Positions 55,137 through 61,584 of a stretch of DNA of 64,000 nucleotides are shown here, one piece after another. Within the stretch, counting starts at the first letter, position 1. Every line of letters begins with the position of its first letter. Below the pieces are notes generated by a model that saw nothing but the letters and a program-made list of their open reading frames with translations, had not been told where the DNA came from and did no database searches. The position numbers and the translations under genes are program-made. This stretch comes from JABDMH01 sp050298535. GTDB taxonomy: Bacteria; Bacteroidota; Bacteroidia; Chitinophagales; Saprospiraceae. The DNA is taken from NCBI GenBank assembly GCA_050298535.1, contig JBNKUI010000118.1, positions 1-64,000 of the forward strand, given 5' to 3'.

Positions 55137-55370
55137 ATGTTAAATACCTACTCTATAATACGGTGACAGACAATGACATATGTTACATTTTTCTGCATGT
55201 GAATATTCATCAAATTCATTTCTAATCACGTATGCATGGCACTTTTTGTTGACTTAATGAAAGCTCTAATGCGTAAATCAGCAGACACTTTTATCACATA
55301 TTTTTTCCCTTAATAAATCAAATTAAAACTTAGTAAACTCTTTACGGTAGTGAGACTCTTGTTAATCATT
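55137..55370. other. Gene-free region with one ATGTTACATT palindrome
   Basis: About 230 bp, AT-rich. ATGTTACATT at 55180-55189 is the same palindromic word that occurs twice upstream of the sigma-factor operon. No gene seen. Confidence 0.5.
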
Positions 55371-55682
55371 GCTCCTCTCAACCCCCGGCCCCTGCTTTCT
55401 CGCTGAGCTCTGAAACCCGGGGAGATCGCCCACCACCTACACCCAAAAACCCAAAGACCCAGAACCCAAAGACCCAAACACCCAAAGACCCAACACCCAA
55501 AGATCCAAACACCCAAAGACCCAAGTGCTCCTCTCAACCCCCGGCCCCTGCTTTCTCGCTGCGCTCCGAAACCCGGGAAGACCACCCGCCACCCAAAACC
55601 CAAAGACCCAACACCCAATAACCCAACACCCAATAACCCAACACCCCAACACCCCCAACACCCCAACATCCCCAACACCCAA
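55371..55682. repeat. 156-bp tandem unit: C-rich module plus CCCAAA tract, two copies
   Basis: A 64-bp module (CTCAACCCCCGGCCCCTG ... CGAAACCCGG) occurs at 55371-55434 and again at 55527-55590, with about seven mismatches. Each copy is followed by a CCCAAAGACCC/CCCAACACCC tract of about 92 bp (55435-55526 and 55591-55682), so the whole is a two-copy tandem duplication with a 156-bp period. The same module, extended, recurs in the 231-bp repeats at 57.3 and 58.3 kb. On the minus strand the tracts are G-rich. Confidence 0.8.
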
Positions 55683-55701
55683 AGCTTTACGCGAAGGACC
55701 C
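55683..55701. repeat. Half copy of the 25-nt hairpin motif
   Basis: AGCTTTACGCGAAGGACC at 55683-55700 equals the right-hand two-thirds of the motif catalogued at 57345-58513. The left arm GGTCC is missing. It lies directly in front of the TlpA-like gene. Confidence 0.7.
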
Positions 55702-55725
55702 AAAAATTTTTCTTTTTTTTGCGAC

Positions 55726-57222
55726 ATGAATGGTTTGAAGTTATCTCTGGTCTTTTTAAGCATACTCTTGATGATTGCATGTAGTAATTCGCCTGAGTCA
55801 GATACATCCTCCTCGGACAATAGTTCCGTGTCCCTAAATCAGGATGGAGTAGTCCAATTTGATAAGACAGGATTTGAGTCTCCGAACATTGATGTGACAG
55901 TCACTGGATATACAGAGGGACAGGTCTATTTGATTGGCACATTTGAAGATCAAAACTTTGTTGTGGACTCGGCGCAAGTTGATCGGGATGGCCATTTTGT
56001 CTTTCAGCGATCTGAGCCCTATGATCCAGGGCTTTACTATTTATATATGCCCGATCAAAGCACGTTGCAGATCCTACTAGACAAGGATCAAACGTTTGAG
56101 CTTACCAGCAACAAGGGTGACTATGTTTTCTCCACCGCGGTAGCAGGCCAGGTGGATACAGAGCTGTTGTACCATGGATTTCGTTATGAGGCCGAACTGC
56201 AACCTCGTTTTGATGAGATTCGGCAAAAGTTGCAGGGGCTACAGCCGGGTGACCAGAAGTATGAGCAGATCGTGGAGGATAATCAAGGTATAGCGCAGGA
56301 GCGAAAGGCACACTTTGATGAGTTGTTTAGTAAGCATCCGAATGCCCTTTGGACTCTATATAAACGGTCCGGTCAGAATCCCGATCCTGTGGATGTGCGA
56401 AATCCTGATGGTACGTTGGATGCTCCCCGACAACTGATCATCTATAGACAGCAGTTTTGGGATAATGTCGATTTCAGTGATTATAGATTACTACGTACTC
56501 CAGTCATTGCCAATAAACTCAAGAGATACCTTACCGAGTTGGTCCCACAATCTGCTGACAGCATCATCAAAGTATCCAACGCATTGATTGATCAGGTGGA
56601 AGAGCATCCTCCCTACTTCAAGTTCTTCGCCAACTGGGTAGGTGTGAACTATGAGCCAGGACGAGCACAGATTATGGATGCGGATGCCATCTTCGTAAAC
56701 CAGGTGAAAAACTACTTCACATACGACAAAGCCTTCTGGGCAGATTCTGCATCTATATACTCCCTCCAGCTACGTGCGGCAGAGATGGGAAACAGCCTGG
56801 TAGGGCAGAAAGGACCCAATGTCACCAGTACCGACTTAAATGGTCAGAAACAATCTATCTACGATATTGAAGATCCCTACATTGTGGTCTTCTTATACAA
56901 TCCTACATGTGATCACTGTCGCGAGCAGGTACCCGTCCTTGTCGATCTCTACAACAACTGGAATGGCCCCAACCTGGAAGTCTACGCCATCGCTATCGAG
57001 ACCACCGACGAAGAGTGGCGTTCCTATGTGGCGGAGGCAAAGATGCCATGGATCAATGTCTTCGATCCTACCAATGAGTCCATATACAAGACCTACTATG
57101 TGGATAACACCCCCGAGGTCTATGTCCTCAATCGTGATCGCACCATTGTCGCTAAAAACATCAATGTCAACCAGATTGCCGAGGTGATTTCGAGGGAAGA
57201 AGTGACTTATAGTGTGCAGTAG
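55726..57222 (+). CDS. TlpA-like thiol-disulfide lipoprotein with DUF4369-type N-terminal domain
   Basis: A 498-aa lipoprotein from the ATG at 55726 (signal LSLVFLSILLMIAC, lipobox LMIAC). The frame is open for another 67 codons upstream, but that part is translated from the repeat and is not signal-like. A beta-rich N-terminal domain, a helical middle part and a C-terminal redoxin domain with C395-D-H-C398 (NPTCDHCREQVPVLVDLYNNW) follow the plan of Bacteroidota TlpA/AhpC-TSA disulfide reductases, which work in the periplasm. No partner is adjacent. Confidence 0.85.
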   Translation: MNGLKLSLVFLSILLMIACSNSPESDTSSSDNSSVSLNQDGVVQFDKTGFESPNIDVTVTGYTEGQVYLIGTFEDQNFVVDSAQVDRDGHFVFQRSEPYDPGLYYLYMPDQSTLQILLDKDQTFELTSNKGDYVFSTAVAGQVDTELLYHGFRYEAELQPRFDEIRQKLQGLQPGDQKYEQIVEDNQGIAQERKAHFDELFSKHPNALWTLYKRSGQNPDPVDVRNPDGTLDAPRQLIIYRQQFWDNVDFSDYRLLRTPVIANKLKRYLTELVPQSADSIIKVSNALIDQVEEHPPYFKFFANWVGVNYEPGRAQIMDADAIFVNQVKNYFTYDKAFWADSASIYSLQLRAAEMGNSLVGQKGPNVTSTDLNGQKQSIYDIEDPYIVVFLYNPTCDHCREQVPVLVDLYNNWNGPNLEVYAIAIETTDEEWRSYVAEAKMPWINVFDPTNESIYKTYYVDNTPEVYVLNRDRTIVAKNINVNQIAEVISREEVTYSVQ

Positions 57223-57342
57223 GTTCCGGTCTGTCAGCGGGCAGTCCATCAGCGGGCAGTATGTTTAGTGTGCCGTCTATCAGTGGATAGCTTGTATATA
57301 TAGCCCTGTAACCGAAGCTTTACTAGTAGGCAACACCCCTGC

Positions 57343-57573
57343 GGGGTCCGAAGCTTCACACGAAGGACCTCATTGCTCCACTCAATCCCCGGCCTCGCTG
57401 GTAACCGAAGCCTTGCGTAGGTTACTCGCGTCGCTCCGAAACCCGGTGAGTCAGCCCCGCTTCATCATATAACCTGAAATCCAATGAAAACGCAGGAAAT
57501 TAGGCTTTGTCCCAAGGAGAAATTACCACTGCGAGGTCCGAAGCTTCATGCAAAGGACTCACCGCGGGGTCCG
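57343..57573. repeat. 231-bp direct repeat, copy A
   Basis: Nearly identical to 58274-58504 at an offset of exactly 931 bp; I count about eight mismatches and no indels. It contains two 25-nt GGTCC-type hairpin motifs (57345-57369 and 57535-57559) and one GTAACC/GGTTAC-type motif (57401-57425). The pair brackets a hypothetical gene. Confidence 0.85.
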
Positions 57574-57592
57574 AAGCTTTACGCGAAGGACC
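57345..57592. repeat. 25-nt hairpin motif, copies in and beside repeat A
   Basis: Form: GGTCC-GAAGC-TTC-N4-GAA-GGACC. The arms GGTCC/GGACC pair, TTC pairs with GAA and GAAGC is left as a bulge. Copies at 57345-57369, 57535-57559 and 57568-57592. A sister form at 57401-57425 keeps GAAGC and the GCG near the loop but has arms GTAACC/GGTTAC. The complementary change in both arms supports a base-paired structure. Confidence 0.7.
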
Positions 57593-57690
57593 CAACAACC
57601 CAATCTCCCGTTTGTCGAATATTTACAAGTAAATGTCGGCTTTCCTTCACAAATGATTGACAATCTGTAAGAAATGACCTAAATCAAAGA

Positions 57691-58275
57691 ATGGGCTTTG
57701 CGAATTATGCCATATTATCAGTAAGAAATAATCGAAGAATTCAGACAGATCTGAAAGACAAGTATTTCAGGTCCAGAAGAATTACGCACAGAAATACCAA
57801 GCGATACATGCCAAAATTGGAGAAGGTGGTTACCAATAGAAGGCATCCTAATCTATCCAGATCCAATTTGATCAGTTTGGCGATTCTCATTTTGCTGACA
57901 GTGATTGTATATCGGTCCTTTGATCAAGGATTTGGGATCCTTCATTCTAAATATATTTCGAGTTTGAATAATCATGAAGTCAAATCATCAGAACTCGATC
58001 AATCAGAAGCTTACGGTCTCCTGATAAAGGAAGGCAATCAGTATTTAGAAGATGACCGTATCATATTAGCTCAAGAGGTATTCATCCAGGCCCTAAAAAT
58101 CTACCCTTCTGGAAAGACGGCAAATTACGCTATGACAAGAGCACTTCTTATCCAGTGTAAAAACTCGGGTAGAAACTGTCATTCGGCCCATACCTACCTT
58201 GAGATGATCAAAGATTCTGGACTTTATACTATCGAAGAATTGTCGCTTTTGAAAAGTATCAGTGGAACACCGTGA
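57691..58275 (+). CDS. Hypothetical membrane protein with TPR-like segment, between direct repeats
   Basis: A 194-aa ORF. The N-terminal ~55 residues are very basic (Arg/Lys-rich). One helix (LISLAILILLTVIVY) crosses the membrane and a helical, TPR-like part follows (GLLIKEGNQYLEDDRIILAQEVFIQALKIYPSG). A later ATG (MPKLEKVV, residue 40) is an alternative start. The stop codon TGA at 58273-58275 lies at the edge of the right-hand repeat copy, so the original C-terminus may have been cut. I do not recognise the family. Confidence 0.55.
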   Translation: MGFANYAILSVRNNRRIQTDLKDKYFRSRRITHRNTKRYMPKLEKVVTNRRHPNLSRSNLISLAILILLTVIVYRSFDQGFGILHSKYISSLNNHEVKSSELDQSEAYGLLIKEGNQYLEDDRIILAQEVFIQALKIYPSGKTANYAMTRALLIQCKNSGRNCHSAHTYLEMIKDSGLYTIEELSLLKSISGTP

Positions 58276-58504
58276 GGTCCGAAGCTTCACCCGAAGGACC
58301 TCATTGTTCCACTCAATCCCCGGCCTCGCTGGTAACCGAAGCCTTGCGTAGGTTACTCGCGTCGCTCCGAAACCCGGGGAGTCAGCCCCGCTTCATCATA
58401 TAACCTGAAATCCAATGAAAACGCAGGAAATTAGGCTTTGTCCGAATGAGAAATTACCACTGCGGGGTCCGAAGCTTCATGCAAAGGACTCACCGCGGGG
58501 TCCG
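58274..58504. repeat. 231-bp direct repeat, copy B
   Basis: Partner of 57343-57573, same orientation. Hairpin motifs lie at 58276-58300 and 58466-58490, the GTAACC/GGTTAC form at 58332-58356, and a degenerate one begins at 58499. The first bases include the stop codon of the preceding gene. Confidence 0.85.
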
Positions 58505-58781
58505 TAACTTCATGCCACAATATGACAATTCCCGGCACCTGGTACCCGGCACCTGGCGACCTACTGCTAACCAGTTATAAAAAATATCCTACCGCTTACT
58601 AACTCACATGCACCGGAACTGCCATTCCTAAGATTTCCAACTCACCGCAAGTTCTATTTTGATCTGCGATAGAATGATAAACCCCAGCGTGTAGTTCGCA
58701 GTAATACCCATTAAGACCTCATTCTTCTCAAAGAGTATAACAGCAGGACTACACTTTGACACACTAGACCATAGTAAGAAC
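58505..58781. other. Gene-free stretch before the LytTR gene
   Basis: Holds a tandem of about 14 nt, CCCGGCACCTGG-TA twice, near 58533-58558. Otherwise I see no gene, and no clear promoter for the LytTR gene. Confidence 0.45.
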
Positions 58782-59123
58782 GTGACGCACTCCACTCAGG
58801 AAATTCTTGCCCTCTCAGATCATCTAGGATACCACTTTGTACCTGCCTCCGACATTATTGCCTGTATCTCTGAGGGGAACTATACGCATATCCATATTCG
58901 TGGAGGTAAAAAATACACGACATCAAAAAGCTTAAAACTAGTCTGTGATCGTCTCGATCCAGATCTCTTCGTCCGCATCCACCACTCTTACCTGGTGAAT
59001 CTGGATCAGATACAAAAATTTATTGCAGAACCCGAGTCCGTCGTCGTGATGACCGACGGCTCAAAACTACCGGTCAGCCGACGCAGAAAAAAAGATCTAT
59101 TTGACCGGTTTGTGATGCTGTGA
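58782..59123 (+). CDS. Stand-alone LytTR DNA-binding protein
   Basis: A 113-aa protein that is nearly only a LytTR domain: IIACISEGNYTHIHI, TTSKSLKLVCDRLDPDLFVRIHHSYLVNL, KLPVSRRRKKDL. The receiver domain of LytTR response regulators is absent. The start is GTG at 58782; no ATG precedes the conserved part. It is convergent with a second, paralogous LytTR protein (59414-59752), about 290 bp between them. It probably binds DNA as a dimer; its target is unknown. Confidence 0.85.
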   Translation: MTHSTQEILALSDHLGYHFVPASDIIACISEGNYTHIHIRGGKKYTTSKSLKLVCDRLDPDLFVRIHHSYLVNLDQIQKFIAEPESVVVMTDGSKLPVSRRRKKDLFDRFVML

Positions 59124-59413
59124 GCAAGTAACCACTTAGAAAAAACGAAGCACCAATCTTATGAGAAACCTGGTACTATTAAAATGGATGTTGATTTTAG
59201 GAAGTTTTTCGATTATGAGACTGCACGGAGGGTAATAGCTACATGACGATGGAGCATGATCAACGAATCCCCCACCATCACCGGCGTGCTCGGTCTGCAA
59301 TAACTAGACCCAACGGCCCAAAACCCCTGGGGTCCGAAGCTTCACGCGAAGGACCCAACAACAAAAACCCAACAACCCAAAACCCAACAACCCAAAGAGC
59401 TTTATGCGAAGGA
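59124..59413. repeat. Repeat-bearing gap between the two LytTR genes
   Basis: A full hairpin motif lies at 59331-59355, followed by a CCCAACAACCC tract (59352-59394) and a half motif (AGCTTTATGCGAAGGAC, 59398-59414) that reaches the end of the minus-strand LytTR gene. No gene. The ORF through it yields only the repetitive peptide. Confidence 0.75.
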
Positions 59414-59752
59414 CTACAAGAAAGTCACTCCATCCATCATGTCTCCCTTCTTACGTCGGGACACGGCAAGTTCCTCACCATTCGTCATGCGGACCGTATT
59501 GATCTTGCTGTTTTGGTATCTTACTACATAATTTAGATTGACGACATGGGCCTGGTGGATTCGAACGAATAGCTCAGGTTCGAGTAGCTCCTGTATGGCT
59601 TTCAATGTTTTGGATACCATGTATCGCGTACCATCATTAAAGTACAGGGTGGAATAATTTCCTTCAGCTAAACAATACATGAGCTCTCCCGTGTTTCTGA
59701 AGATAAATCCGTCTTTACAGGGGACGGCGAGCCTCTGAGGTGTTCCTTTCAT
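59414..59752 (-). CDS. Stand-alone LytTR DNA-binding protein, paralogue
   Basis: A 112-aa LytTR-domain protein similar to the one at 58782: ELMYCLAEGNYSTLYF, SKTLKAIQELLEPELFVRIHQAHVVNL, ELAVSRRKKGDM. It is the last gene of the minus-strand group sigma factor-small ORF-LytTR, 11 bp after the small ORF. The stop codon abuts a half hairpin motif. Regulation of LytTR expression by the sigma factor is plausible but not shown. Confidence 0.85.
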   Translation of the reverse strand: MKGTPQRLAVPCKDGFIFRNTGELMYCLAEGNYSTLYFNDGTRYMVSKTLKAIQELLEPELFVRIHQAHVVNLNYVVRYQNSKINTVRMTNGEELAVSRRKKGDMMDGVTFL

Positions 59753-59763
59753 TACAATTTGTT

Positions 59764-59982
59764 TTACTTGGTTTGAGTTGTAGTATAATTCAATTGATTT
59801 TCATGATCCTGGAGACGATGCAATGCTTTTTCCAGATGATTGTATCGAAGTGCAGCATGTAGAAATCTAAAATACTGCATAGGCATCTGTAAGATACGTA
59901 CAGTTAGGATAGAATCAATTTTCCTTGGATCTGGACTTTTGTCTGGAAGTACTTTAGTTAAAACATACTCTTTCCTAAACAT
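59764..59982 (-). CDS. Small hypothetical protein in the sigma-factor operon
   Basis: A 72-aa ORF that overlaps the sigma-factor stop by 8 bp and ends 11 bp before the LytTR gene. The spacing argues that it is translated. Its second half is predicted helical (QYFRFLHAALRYNHLEKALHRLQ). It has no signal peptide or known anti-sigma motif. I do not recognise it. Confidence 0.5.
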   Translation of the reverse strand: MFRKEYVLTKVLPDKSPDPRKIDSILTVRILQMPMQYFRFLHAALRYNHLEKALHRLQDHENQLNYTTTQTK

Positions 59983-60538
59983 ACATCATTTTTAATTTCT
60001 TAACAACCATTCGCTTCAACCTTTGCAGGCATTTATATTTCAGGTTTTTGGCGGTACTAGGATTTTTGTAACCCATTACCACCGTGATTTCTTTCATGGA
60101 AAGCTTCTGATAGTAAAAGCACTCCAGTAGCTCCTGGCAAGGTTGACCCAGTCTTTGTAGGGCTGAGGTGAGCATTTTTACTGCACCTTGATCTGTAGTT
60201 GACTTTTCCTCTGGTTTGATGATCAGTTGCATTAAATAAGGATCACCAATATTTCGGGTACGGGCTCGGGCACGTTGCCATTCTTTCCACTTGTTTTTTG
60301 CTACAGCATAGATGTAGGACTTGAGTGTGCTATGCAGGGACTTTAATTTGCCTAAAACAATGTTGTCATAGGTAATCAGTACAGCAATTTGGTAGAGTTC
60401 GCATGCGTCTGAATGAGAGCATTGAAACTCACCTTGTGCCCATCGTATGAAGGGTATTCTGTGTAGAACATAAAGCTCTTCCAGTGCTGATTTATTACCA
60501 GACCGAATGGCTTCGAGGATTTTATTTTCTTGGGTCAT
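59975..60538 (-). CDS. RNA polymerase sigma factor, ECF-like
   Basis: A 187-aa sigma-70 family protein of the two-domain ECF type. Region 2: ACELYQIAVLITYDN and SLHSTLKSYIYAVAKNKWKEW. Region 4: RLGQPCQELLECFYYQKLSMKEITVVMGYKNPSTAKNLKYKCLQRLK, a helix-turn-helix that reads the -35 region. The ATG at 60538 is directly preceded by an in-frame GTG (60541). The leader can form two competing hairpins just upstream. It heads an operon with a small ORF and a LytTR gene. Confidence 0.87.
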   Translation of the reverse strand: MTQENKILEAIRSGNKSALEELYVLHRIPFIRWAQGEFQCSHSDACELYQIAVLITYDNIVLGKLKSLHSTLKSYIYAVAKNKWKEWQRARARTRNIGDPYLMQLIIKPEEKSTTDQGAVKMLTSALQRLGQPCQELLECFYYQKLSMKEITVVMGYKNPSTAKNLKYKCLQRLKRMVVKKLKMMYV

Positions 60539-60553
60539 CACTACTGAGTTAGG

Positions 60554-60608
60554 GGCTCAATAAGCGACGTTGAGCCAACCCGGGTATCAGATCCGGGTTG
60601 GGTGCTCA
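60554..60608 (-). promoter_or_regulatory. Two mutually exclusive hairpins in the sigma-factor leader
   Basis: Structure 1: TGAGC-CAACCCGG (60571-60583) with CCGGGTTG (60593-60600) and GCTCA (60604-60608), a 13-bp stem interrupted by a 3-nt bulge. Structure 2: GGCTCAA (60554-60560) with TTGAGCC (60570-60576), 7 bp. They share 60571-60576 and so cannot form together. Structure 2 ends about 13 nt before the start codon. This resembles an attenuator or translational switch, as an inference. Confidence 0.5.
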
Positions 60609-60889
60609 GTCAGTCTGCGATTGGTTTCCAAACATCCCTTAGGGTGTCGGTACGGTAATCAAGATGGAATTGAAACCTTTTTCGATGATTGATATGTTAG
60701 AAACCTAAGCCTTTGCCTAGCAGGATGCGATCTTGAGGCTTGCTCATCGTCGTAATTTACATTCTATCTTTGAGCTTTCACGTTAAGCAAGTTTTAAGCA
60801 TGTTCAAATCATAATCTCCTTAAATTAGATCTTTAAGATGGTAATACATTTACATATTTATCAACACTAATGTTTCAAAATGCAGTACA

Positions 60890-60974
60890 AATGTTACATT
60901 CTGACGGAAACCAAATGATGAAAGTAAGCAGATTGCTGGCCATAACTGGAATGTTACATTCTTATGTTACAAAT
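60890..60974. promoter_or_regulatory. Cluster of AATGTTACATT palindromes
   Basis: AATGTTACATTCT occurs at 60890-60902 and, 60 bp later, at 60950-60962. A third, partial copy (ATGTTACAAAT) is at 60964-60974. AATGT-T-ACATT is a perfect 5-bp inverted repeat. The word also appears at 55180. Two copies at a helically phased distance of 60 bp suit a dimeric regulator. Confidence 0.45.
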
Positions 60975-61053
60975 GACTCTGTAGTGCGACGCTTGATTAG
61001 CTTGTCGCCTTAAAGTTAGATTCTACCTGCAATGATCAGGTGTATGCAATGGA

Positions 61054-61416
61054 CTAGAGAGAAGTTACCACTTCGACGGGAATCTTTTCCATGATGCCCA
61101 GGTCTGAATAAATGTGTACCATTTGATAGAGTGATCCAATAAGTGATTTGAAAAATGATACTTGATGCCAACATGCCACCGCAGGCCATTCACCTGAATC
61201 TTGTCGCATCATAAGACTGAGACTGAGCACTTCTGCATCATGATTTTCGGATATTTCTTCAAGGAGTTTTAGTTCAATACCAGGATTCGGTATTTCAAGA
61301 GTGCCTACTACATGTAGAGCATGGGGCCTTTGACTATGCCACTCAATCCATGCATACCACCCCTTTGACTGAAGGTCGCCAGTATCTAGTAGCTTATGTT
61401 TCGTTACCTGAACCAT
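61054..61416 (-). CDS. Hypothetical protein
   Basis: A 120-aa ORF of normal composition, rich in charged and aromatic residues (GWYAWIEWHSQRPHALHVVGTLEIPNPGIELKLLEEISENHDAEVLSLSL). No signal peptide or membrane helix. I do not recognise it, but no other gene overlaps it and its composition is gene-like. It is on the same strand as, and 168 bp downstream of, the hybrid two-component system. Confidence 0.6.
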   Translation of the reverse strand: MVQVTKHKLLDTGDLQSKGWYAWIEWHSQRPHALHVVGTLEIPNPGIELKLLEEISENHDAEVLSLSLMMRQDSGEWPAVACWHQVSFFKSLIGSLYQMVHIYSDLGIMEKIPVEVVTSL

Positions 61417-61584
61417 GTATTCGTTGGGGTTTGAATCTGAAGTGGTGTAGGCGCCTCAACCAAACGGATATACATCCACGTCATCTCTCTTAAAGATGGA
61501 CATTTTCTACGGGAGAATCCGCTTACTATGTTTCATTTTTCGACACTATAGTACCAGATCATGGGATGAAGAAAGGCTCGAGAC

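Larger units (their letters stand above)
57223..57690. other. Repeat-rich region 3' of the TlpA-like gene
   Basis: Contains a short tandem of about 15 nt around TCAGCGGGCAGT (57234-57261), a degenerate hairpin motif at 57308, the long direct repeat copy A (57343-57573) and another motif copy at 57568. A CCCAACAACCC run ends the cluster at about 57602. No gene seen. Confidence 0.7.
60542..61053. other. Upstream region of the sigma-factor operon, no gene
   Basis: About 510 bp without a coding region. It contains overlapping leader hairpins (60554-60608) and a cluster of ATGTTACATT palindromes (60890-60974). The part between is A/T-rich and featureless. Confidence 0.6.

Noticed and set aside
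55310..55820. Two minus-strand ORFs of 127 and 165 codons across the repeat tract
   Set aside because: They encode only GVLGCWVFG-like low-complexity peptides produced by the CCCAA repeats and overlap the TlpA-like gene's start.
57345..59355. Repeated 25-nt units resembling a CRISPR array
   Set aside because: Spacing is irregular, units occur in nested larger repeats, inter-unit sequences are themselves repeated, and no cas genes are present.
59243..59536. 97-codon plus-strand ORF between the LytTR genes
   Set aside because: It reads through a hairpin motif and a CCCAA tract and overlaps the end of the minus-strand LytTR gene.
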